Origin: Thereva unica
Taxonomy: Eukaryota > Arthropoda > Insecta > Diptera > Therevidae
Reading direction: 5' to 3'
Assembly: GCA_949987705.1 (NCBI GenBank)
Contig: OX465282.1
Span: 5,754,501-5,818,500, forward strand
DNA: 64,000 nt
Position 1 is the stretch's first letter. Each line of letters begins with the position of its first letter. The notes below the pieces were generated by a model. The model did not search any database, was not told the origin of the DNA, and worked only from the letters and a program-made list of their open reading frames with translations. The position numbers were made by a program, and so were the translations under genes. Of the stretch, positions 56,204 through 64,000 are shown in pieces.

Positions 56204-56529
56204 TCGTAACGGTTTATCTACAAAGGCATTCGGAAGTTTTTTTGCTAGAGGTTTACGTATCACCCTCTATTTTTGTAACCCTATGAGATATTTTCATTCA
56301 TAAGATAGCAATCTATGCAGAATACTCCCACCTATTTAAAACCAGGAAATCGTGCTAGATTGGAAAAAAATACTGATTACATATTTTTGAAGAAAAATGT
56401 GCTTGAAGCTGAAATTTTAGTGAAAAAAAAAATCTTGTTACCTTATTCATAAAAATATTTCATAGGGTTGCAAAAATACAGGGGGATATGTAAGCCTCCA
56501 ACAAAACTTAAGGCTAAACTGTTACGACG
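56204..56529. mobile_element. 326-bp MITE with inverted repeats of about 95 bp
   Basis: The left arm 56204-56303 and the inverted right arm 56440-56529 share TCGTAAC-R-GTTTA at the ends, then AAGTTTT-TTG, AGGYTTACRTATC, CCCT-TATTTTTG and AACCCTATGARATATTTT in the same order. The centre is AT-rich and unpaired. No coding frame. Confidence 0.75.
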
Positions 56530-56568
56530 ATACACAGCTTACTGTACTATCCTCGTCAGACACTTTCA

Positions 56569-57071
56569 TTTTTTTTTTTTTTATGTGATAGACTAGAGGC
56601 TTAGGGAAAGCCCCTTTGTACTGTTCGACAATCTATTTTTTCGTATAGAATGTCGAACAGTAGCTCTAGCCGGGAAGATAGAGAGTAGAAAGAGACAGAG
56701 AAGTAGGAAGGAGCTGCCACAACCTAGCCACGATATTTTTATTCCACGTACTTCCAACCATTTCGCGACTCTGACATCGGGGCATTTGAGAAACAACTCG
56801 CTGGAGTGTTATGCCTCCTGAAACGAGTTGAATCTCATCAGCCAACCGATGACATGCGCTTGGTGGAGCGGGGAAAGACTAGTGAAGGCTATGACAGGAG
56901 GAATCAGGAATGTAAAGAGAGGAGAAGAAAGAAGGAAAGTTATGTAGGTGGGAAATTGGGAAAGGCTGGGACCGTGGCACCGCCGGGAATCGAACCCGGG
57001 ACCTCTGGGATAGTAGTCAGGCGCCTTACCTCTAGACCACCGAGGCCCGCGCCTTACCTCTAGACCACCGA
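56569..57071 (-). mobile_element. tRNA-derived SINE, copy 4 (reverse), with duplicated head
   Basis: T-run at 56569-56582, the reverse-complemented SINE body (GTACTGTTCGACAATC, CGCGACTCTGACATCGGGGC), then the B box (GGAATCGAACC, 56986-56996) and the head end at about 57048. The head segment GCGCCTTACCTCTAGACCAC (57021-57040) is repeated at 57049-57068, giving two A boxes. This is the same family as 9272, 9882 and 14549. Confidence 0.85.
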
Positions 57072-57560
57072 TTTGATACCCATACCGAGTGTGTTGTAAA
57101 GAAAAAGGTAGAACGGCATTTTGTGTTGGTCGCCATTTTGTATTTCGATGGACGCCACACAGCTTATTGTATTCAACTTGTCATGCCTTTTCATTTGATA
57201 CCCATACCGAGTGGCTTGTAAAGAAAAAAGTAACTCGCCATTTTTTTGCCGCCATTTTGAATTTGAAATGACGCTGCACAGCTAATAGCAGTCTAATTGG
57301 CACACCCTTTACTTTGATACACCCGTACCTAGCACGTTGTAAAGAAAAAGGTAATCTCCATTTTGCGTTGGCCGCCATTTTGCGTTTGCCGCCATTTTGC
57401 GTTGGCCGCTATATTGAATTTTGGACGCCACACAGCTTATTGTATTCTACTCGTATTACCCTCATTTTATACCTATTTCGGTGATCGGGAAAAACAGCTG
57501 CAAAACTCGACCGCCATCTTGGAGCCGCCATCTTGTTTTTGTTAGAAAAATGGCATATTG
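57072..57560. repeat. Tandem repeat, about 115-120-bp unit
   Basis: GTTGTAAAGAAAAAGGTA recurs at 57092, about 57213 and 57334; CGCCACACAGCTTATTG recurs at about 57152, 57266 (diverged) and 57425. CGCCATTTTG recurs in every unit and is locally doubled. At least three diverged units. Downstream, CACACAGACATACAGATAC (about 57818) resembles retroposon tails. Confidence 0.65.
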
Positions 57561-57885
57561 TATTGTAACGCGAACTAAGTATATGGGCCAAATTTGGGGT
57601 TGATCGGTTACATGAAAGTTGGTCAAAATCAAGTTGCAGGAGGCGTAAAACCTAAAAAATTGTGAATAATCGTACTAATTAATTAATTAAAAAAAACTAA
57701 TTAAAATTTCGAAAAAACCTTCTTTCACCTGTTAAGGTATCCATGCATCTATAGAAAAAAAATCAGATGTGTATTTCTTCTAGTTTGGCCCCAACGTGTG
57801 ACAGTACGTACAAGCATACACACAGACATACAGATACACAGACACACTTTCGTTTATTAATATAGATTAATTAAACAAAAAATAC
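57561..57885. other. No gene; possible retroposon tail
   Basis: AT-rich with the ACACACAGACATACAGAT tract and TTTATTAATATAGATTAAT at its end. Confidence 0.35.
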
Positions 57886-57891
57886 TTACCT

Positions 57892-58260
57892 CCCCAACAA
57901 TTAATAAATCAATTAAATTTTATAAAAATAATTAAACAAACAAACAAAACTCGCCACACCACAAGCAGAAGGTGTGCACACACCTTTATGCTTTAAACCG
58001 CTGTAAACCCGCGAATCTCCAGACTTTCGTTAATAGATGTCCTTATGTAATTTAAAACCCAAAAATGGCCGCGAAGTCTTGCCAAAAAAATTAATAATAG
58101 CCCAAATTGTTGTTGTGAATTAACAAAAAAAAACACACACGATTTGTGATTCGCTTCCTCACGTTGAGCAACGCCGAAATTATGATTTTTGATTCATGGC
58201 GATTGTTTAATTTTGTGACGGTGTTTTGATAGATGATGATTCAATTTTTTCACCTGTGGT
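57892..58260 (-). other. Possible non-coding first exon (minus strand)
   Basis: The minus strand carries a strong donor, GTTGGGGAG|GTAAGTATTT, with the GT at 57891-57890. Upstream sequence to about 58260 is free of repeats and long frames and contains CGCGGCCATTTTTGG. It could be the 5' UTR exon of a host gene whose coding exons lie to the left. No coding exon was found, so this is tentative. Confidence 0.25.
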
Positions 58261-58790
58261 GTGTGCTTTTTTTTGGTTGTTGTGAGTTTTTTTTTTGAAA
58301 TATATTAGTTAACCATATTTTTAATTAATGCAAGCTTAGTTGTGTGCTGGAGGTTCCTGGTACGGAGGCTGTATGGGCTGAATTAAGTGGAAGATTAGTT
58401 TTGGAAATTTTTTTTTGTTAAATTATGGACCAATAACTCCGCCATAGCTGGTCCCAAGTGGGGTTGAGCAAAAAGTAGGGGAAAAGGAGTCAAAGACCTG
58501 AATGTCTGAATGTACATATATATGGGCGCCCTGCATAGCAGGGATAACCTCATAGTAAAAAATCCCTGCGAATGAGTCGATTCAACGGCCAGTCTAGGGG
58601 TCGAATATGAAGCAGCTTCTCCCTTAGAACAAGGGTCAGTTAGGACACTCCTGGTAATATTTGGCAAATACAAAATGGATATTCTGGCTACAGGATATGC
58701 GCTGGAACGTGCGATGGACAAAAGGAAACCCGTTATATACTACTAGCTGGAGCCCAGTGAGTATCACTGCTGTCATAAGCTAATTTGGCG
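58261..58790. other. No gene identified
   Basis: T-rich at first, then mixed composition with a minus-strand frame of 108 codons (58721-58395) that has no recognisable domain. Confidence 0.35.
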
Positions 58791-58924
58791 TGCGCCAAAA
58801 CAATTGGGAATCTCAAAATCGCCTTTTCCATGGGCAGTGAGAGTAACAAATCCCACTACGAAAGTATATTCGAAAAGAAAAGTGTCACTCCGTTCGTTTA
58901 AAAACCCAAAATATAGCAAATGGA
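58791..58924 (+). mobile_element. Partial copy of the 7361-kb-type MITE
   Basis: TGCGCCAAAACAATTGGGAA then TCTCAAAATCGCCTTTTCCA matches 7368-7410 with few changes, and similarity continues through AAAGAAAAG..GTCACTC and GTTTAAAA-CCCAAA. The right inverted end is missing. Confidence 0.65.
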
Positions 58925-58948
58925 CACGTATCTTAACGGCACTTTAAA

Positions 58949-59605
58949 GTGCTGGACTTTGTCGACATTCCCACAGAAATGGATTTTCGCATATCCGTGG
59001 TCATTTTTACGAAGAACTATGGAGTCCACATTCCTTCACGTCGGGAATGGAGTAATAGACAGCATAGTATTCAGAATGTCATAAACTTCTTCTCTGATGG
59101 CTCTAAGCTCGAGGGTCGAGTGGGAGGAGGAGTCAACTCACCGGAACTTTGGAATTGAAGTCTCCTTCCGACTGCCCGATCACTGTAGTGTATACTAAGC
59201 GGAGGTTTTAGCCATACATGAGGCTGTTTTGCAAATCAACCAGCAAGGCGACAGGAACCGAACTGTCTACATCTTCTCAGATGGTCAGGTGGCTCTGAAG
59301 GCCCTGCGCCCTTACACTAACAACTCCAGGCTATCTCTGAATGCCGCAGATCTCTTAACGAGATGGCTCAGCAGTTCCTTCTCATATGAGTGCCCGGTCA
59401 CCGAAATATAAAGGGAAACTGTAAAGCTGACGAACTGGCTAGGACGATCGCCACTCTCCTTCCTGAAAAGGAAAGGGTTGGTATGCCTTAGGCCACCTTT
59501 AAATTCCGATGCAAACAGCACACAATACAACCAGCAGAGAAGCATTGGAGAAATCTTAACAAATGCACGCTTGCGGAAATCCCGAAGTTTCGTAGAGGCC
59601 ATTGT
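58949..59605 (+). pseudogene. LINE RNase H fragment
   Basis: The plus translation gives GVHIPSRREWSNRQHSIQNV, then NFFSDGSKLEGRVGGGV (first RNase H Asp), NRTVYIFSDGQVALKAL, and later VPGHRNIKGNCKADELAR (the H...D block). Frame shifts separate them. Same family as the minus-strand LINE at 20200-21100. Confidence 0.75.
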
Positions 59606-62100
59606 TGCAGGGGAGCATTTCTTTTAATGATCCTTGACAACGGTTGTTGAAGCATTATAAAAAAGCTTTTTAAAAGAATATTTATGGAGGCCTTTGGTTA
59701 TATGAAAGTTTTTATTTTTGCTCATCTTTTGCAATTGCCTTTTCCTTTGCAAGCGCAAGTGTGGGTTTACCAAAGCGGTCTCTCAACTAAGTGTACTAAC
59801 CACGTCCAATGCTGCTTGTCTTTCATATCGATCGAGAATCAGTATATTGAGTTTGCTAATATGACCCTTTATGGTCATCAACATAATCGCCCGTTTTCTT
59901 CGTGCTATAAAATTTCTGAAAACTGCAGTAATGCACCTTTGGGGGCGTATTTGGCAGAACTCAAAATTAGCTCCCCTGAGCAGCGCTACCAATTTGCCCC
60001 CCCGCCCCTGGGTAGCTTCAAAATAAAATTTTTATGCAAAATCATAAGCTAAATTAAAGCTCTCAAGTGGACAGCAGGTAGCTACACAGCTAGACACGTA
60101 GGTTTGTCTGCCTGGTGTGTCTGCTTGGTCGGTATAGTTTGTCTGATTTGGTATGACTGTCTATCTATATAGTTGTATATCAGTGTAACTGTAATCGTCA
60201 ATGTAGCAACATGAATGTATAACTGTTAGAGGATTTTTATAAAAAACACCTGATGTAATATAAAAGAAGTATAAAGCTCTCATGGGACGATCAATTACCA
60301 GCACGCTAAAGGGGAGTCATTGCATCAGTAAAACGTGATCTAAAGAATGAAGAAACAATTAAACCAGAGAAAATACAGAGAAATGATGAAACATTCACAC
60401 ACACAAAAGTAAATATTATTATTATTGAAAACTTGTTGCGTCTCCTCAAAGCCTCTACAAGATCCTACCCAAGACTACCCAAAGCCTGATAGCCCACCCG
60501 AGACGCACTCACCCACCCCGGCAAAGTTTCAACTAGGTCCACACAGGTGGCGCACCCCCTCAAACAAAGACACAAACTATAAAAACTTTCTAAGGCACAA
60601 ACCAAGACACAAACTATAAAAACTATCCAAGGCACAAACAGTAAGAGATTTCCAAGTCACAAACCTCAAAATCTTCAGTGCTGGACACCGCGCAGCTTAG
60701 TTACACTTGCGTTAGTATTTACGTTGTTGCGTTGGGCGATTCTTGATGATGTCTTCCAATTAACTCTCTGGCGGGTGCTGAAATTTTGAAATCAATTTTC
60801 GTGTTTTAATTTTTTTATTAATAATATAATTAAATCTTTAAATCGCAATTGGACACATTTGACCTATAGGAGCAAATCCCACAACCCAACCAGTTTTTTT
60901 AATCATGTAGCATAATTTCTGTTATTAAAAAAGTTAATGTAGGTACCAGTTAGACTGCGGCTAAGTCTTTAATTGTTTCTGTTCATTTAACTTTAAAACA
61001 CCTACTTAAATAAGGGCCCAATTGCCATTGGCGCTATTTTGCCTAAGTATATTTCATTCAACTTCTTTTCTTCGGGGCATTGAGAAAGAAAGAAATACAA
61101 AATTTCTAATAAATTCCGCCCAAAAATTAGTTCAAGGTTAAATTCTCACATAAAAAATACGCTGAGTGGTTCGGCGGTAACTTTCTGTGCTTTTACTACA
61201 ACCCAATCAACAACTCCAACAGAAAAAACCAGATTTTTCGGAAGTTGGTTTCTGGTTTGTTATAAATTTTTTTTTAACATGAAAATTTTTTGATTTTTTT
61301 TTTATATTTTCAAAAATTTCCCCTCAAAAACAAACCAAAAAAAAGATTTTGAATGCGTTTATCGTCGTCGCATTCGAAAGCGGGAGTTGCCAAATATTAA
61401 GAGGCTATAGTAGTGGTGTCAATGCACCCGCGGAAGGTTGAAATTTTGATTTTTGTTTTAGATTTTTTAGAAAAACAAAACCCAAAGAAAAAAAAACATT
61501 TTTAATAATAATGGGATTTTTTTGTTTTTCTTTCATCGAAATTTTTATTTTATTTATTTTTTTACTCTTTCTTTCTTTTTTACTTCATCTGTTTCGTTTT
61601 TGAGCTTATTTCTTTTGAAAAAAAAAATATTGCGGAAATAGTTAACATTTGTTTAAAAGAAGAGAAGAAGTATTAAGTTCAAAAAACGGCCTTAAGACAT
61701 TTTTTGGTTATGTGATATTGTTTCTTCTGTTTCATCTAAGTTTATTGTTTTAAATTTAGGTCATACACGTGTTTTTCTGTGTTTTTTTTTGTGGTAATTT
61801 ATTGATATATCCGCATTTTTTTGTATGTTTGGAAATAAAAAGGTTAATTGAAGATATAATTAAGATGATGTAATGCATTTAGAGTAGCATATATTTAGGC
61901 TTTAATGGCTTCTGATGATGTTTTTTAGCTTGGGCGCAAACCTTGTAATAATTACTTATGAAGTTCAATAATGAGGATCCTGGTGGCTACGAGCTATCTT
62001 TATCACAAAAGGCGGGAAGATTAGACGATTCTCAGAAATATTATAACGCTGATTAGTCTAATACCCTGGCTTCTCCGGACAAACATACGCAAGTTCTAGC
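59606..62100. other. No gene; low-complexity DNA
   Basis: Short frames only. 59684-60052 (122 codons, plus) has no recognised domain. 61250-61640 is dominated by A- and T-runs. No transposon ends seen. Confidence 0.4.
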
Positions 62101-62655
62101 AAATAGGTGAAATGAACTTTAAAATAACCTCAGTTCGCATACGTTCCACATATTCAACCGAGGATAAACAGACATGGTTTGGTCCAAATGAAATTCCATT
62201 CAAAAACAAAAATAAAAACAAAATAAAAAAACAAAAACAATTCCAATCACGAACTGAACATAAACTGGACTTTAGCCGGTGAAGCCGCTTATGTGGATTG
62301 AATTGAACTGAGGTCGGGAAGCCGGGGCACAACACAACCGTCAATAGGTAGATGTTACCTTACTGCGCTAATCTCAAATACCACGGTTTCACTGACCTCA
62401 GTTTTATGTCCAGTTCAATTCAGTTCAGAAAGCTTCGTGTGTGTTCAATTTTAACACAGTATTATGATAATTTAGGCGCCATCTATTAGAAGTTTGAAAT
62501 AACTGTTATTTGTAATGACTTAGAATTATTAACGATATGTAACGATTTATGATCGAAGCTAACATGGCGCGATCAGTTGGCTGAACTGAGGCCTTTTTAT
62601 TCTCAGTTGAATGTAAGCGAACTGAGGTTATTTTTCAAGTTCAATGCACCAATTT
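62101..62655. mobile_element. 555-bp foldback/MITE with AAATAACCTCAGTTCGC arms
   Basis: The left arm (62101-62185) and the inverted right arm (62585-62655) share AAAT-GGTG, ATTGAACTT/ATGAACTTT, AAAATAACCTCAGTTCGC and ATTCAAC-GAG-ATAAA. Internal GAACTGAAC/GTTCAGTTC words on both strands extend the symmetry. No transposase; target duplication unclear. Confidence 0.7.
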
Positions 62656-63590
62656 GGTCCAACTAGTACCGTTTGACCAGTAAGAATGATCGAAAGGGCC
62701 CTATATTACAAACAATATACCCCGGCACCGTTCCTAGATATTTAAGACGCCTTTAACAACCTACGTACTGAATCGATAGCTCTAAACGTGTAAGCAAGCC
62801 GTAACACGTCCGACAAAGTATCATGAGCAGGCATAACCCTTTGTCGGCGGAAGGGAAGAGATTGTACTACCCGGAATATTCAAAGAAGTGCGACGGACTC
62901 TGGCGACGGATTATCGCAGCTATGGGACGTCGGACGGTGACATCGGAGAATATTCTGCTCTAGATGACTAGGTCGAGGGATGTGTAAACCACCATATGCT
63001 TAAGCAATACGAAGCTCAAAGAAGCTAAGAAATGCCAGGAGAGATAGCAGCTAGATAGCTGATCCAGTCCCATGACGCAATGGGGTAAGCCAGTCAAGCG
63101 AGGAGAAGGTGTGAAGAGGGAGGTGGTTCTTTTGTTAGGTTGGACTAGAGACCTACAGAATCGAGAAGCAGGAGAAAACTGCCCACCTTCCGATATACCT
63201 ACGGATACTGAAGCAGCTAGTGGAAGTCACCTTTGCATAAGGCGTACTGTCCACCTTTGAAGGAAAGACACAAACAGATTGGGCGGCACGGGTGGCGGCG
63301 GCGGCGTGCAGTAGAATTCCCCATAGATTTAATTTCTCCGCGTCGGCTGCTGTTTGAGTTAGGACATATAGTGGACCGTGTACGTTAAACGTTTTTCCGT
63401 CACTGTCGCCGCTACTGCCACCCACCGTTCCCCAAATTTATTTGCGTCTTCAGGGTCCCGTTGATGACGCCAGGCGGCCAAAATAATGCCTTTACGGCTC
63501 GTACCGGTCTGTACTCAAACGCCATGCATGGAGCTTCAAAAAACAGGTAATTTAGCGTGGCGTCAATTCAAGTGAAATGGCCTCAACGAA
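62656..63590. other. No supported gene
   Basis: Frames of 60-90 codons on both strands without domains. A (GGC)n-rich stretch at about 63284-63306 gives one of them a spurious look of coding. Confidence 0.35.
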
Positions 63591-63720
63591 AACTTCAAAT
63601 TGAATAGAAGTTCAGATCTTCAGGCCCAGACTGACGATAAATACCCACAAATATTATGATTTTTTGAAAGCGCCATCCAGTTTGCGGCGGGTGAGTGTGT
63701 TGTTATATTTGGCCTCAAGG
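63590..63720 (+). repeat. Dispersed repeat family R, copy 3
   Basis: TTGAATAGAAGTTCAGATCT then TCAGGCCCAGACTG, GATAAATACCCACA, GCGCCATCCAGTTTGCGGC and a TTGGCCTCAAGGC block match 3590-3725 in order. Confidence 0.65.
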
Positions 63721-64000
63721 CGAGAAACCGTCAGGTCACGGCCTGCCGGTGGCCCATATGTGCATGACTGATTGGGGACATTTATTTTAAAGATCGAGTG
63801 AACTGTTCCCTGGCGGCTGCGGTAACGTAAATTTCTTACGTAGTGGGTACGTCTGTGAACTCTGATTCATACATATGTATCAGAGTAGCAAGTGCGGAAG
63901 CCTCTATAGCCAGTCGTGCATGAATATGAAAGGACATGCCGACGTGATTGTCAAGTGTGGCGTGGCATTACAGATTTTCTCGCGCTTGGCTACCCTCCCA

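Noticed and set aside
63153..63425. 90-codon minus-strand frame with small residues
   Set aside because: Its apparent coding bias comes from a GGC-rich simple stretch; no domain or splice context.

Overview
This window is eukaryotic nuclear DNA from an insect, most likely a fly. The base composition is AT-rich. Genes have short GT-AG introns separated by long stretches of decayed mobile elements. The recognisable host proteins are an ASCIZ/ATMIN-type zinc-finger factor with TQT motifs and an ENTR1/SDCCAG3-like coiled-coil protein. The transposons are arthropod types: a CsRn1-type Ty3 element, RNase H-bearing LINEs, RTE-like LINEs, and hAT and piggyBac MITEs. I cannot name the species.

Layout. 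1-11 kb is repeat-dominated: a short-motif cluster, a 47-bp-arm hairpin, LINE fragments on both strands, a 351-bp MITE, two tRNA-derived SINEs and a hAT-type MITE with a perfect 8-bp target duplication. 11.3-12.6 kb carries two coding exons of an unidentified minus-strand gene. 13.4-14.4 kb is a piggyBac-type MITE flanked by TTAA. 15.5-17.0 kb holds LINE pieces. 17.0-18.6 kb is the intact ASCIZ-like gene on the plus strand. 18.9-24.9 kb is LINE, hAT and foldback debris, ending in a 1.77-kb TIR element. 25.5-31.1 kb is a six-exon ENTR1-like gene on the minus strand; its fourth intron (3.2 kb) has taken in several LINE fragments. 31.4-36.5 kb is a solo LTR with a nearly intact 4.7-kb CsRn1-type retrotransposon inserted at its 3' edge. 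That element has identical 317-bp LTRs and a single stop codon after the integrase core. 36.9-42.3 kb holds two degenerate LINEs on the minus strand. 45.8-46.6 kb is a small two-exon gene, followed by a frameshifted LINE at 46.9-48.6 kb. 50-58 kb holds MITEs, a pair of small ORFs that look like one mobile or virus-like module (one split by a hAT insertion), a third full-length SINE, and a tandem repeat. 58-64 kb is LINE, MITE and low-complexity DNA without a convincing gene.

How the parts relate. Only about five loci look like host or domesticated genes. The head-to-head arrangement of the 12.6-kb gene and a possible first exon of the ASCIZ-like gene suggests a shared promoter near 12.65-12.95 kb (inference). 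The ENTR1-like gene has two LTR insertions just upstream of its start codon. No biochemical pathway or operon-like cluster is visible. The most unusual material is the set of mobile-element families: the SINE, several MITEs with verified ends, the PBS-derived repeats in the LTR element, and the 52-54 kb ORF pair.
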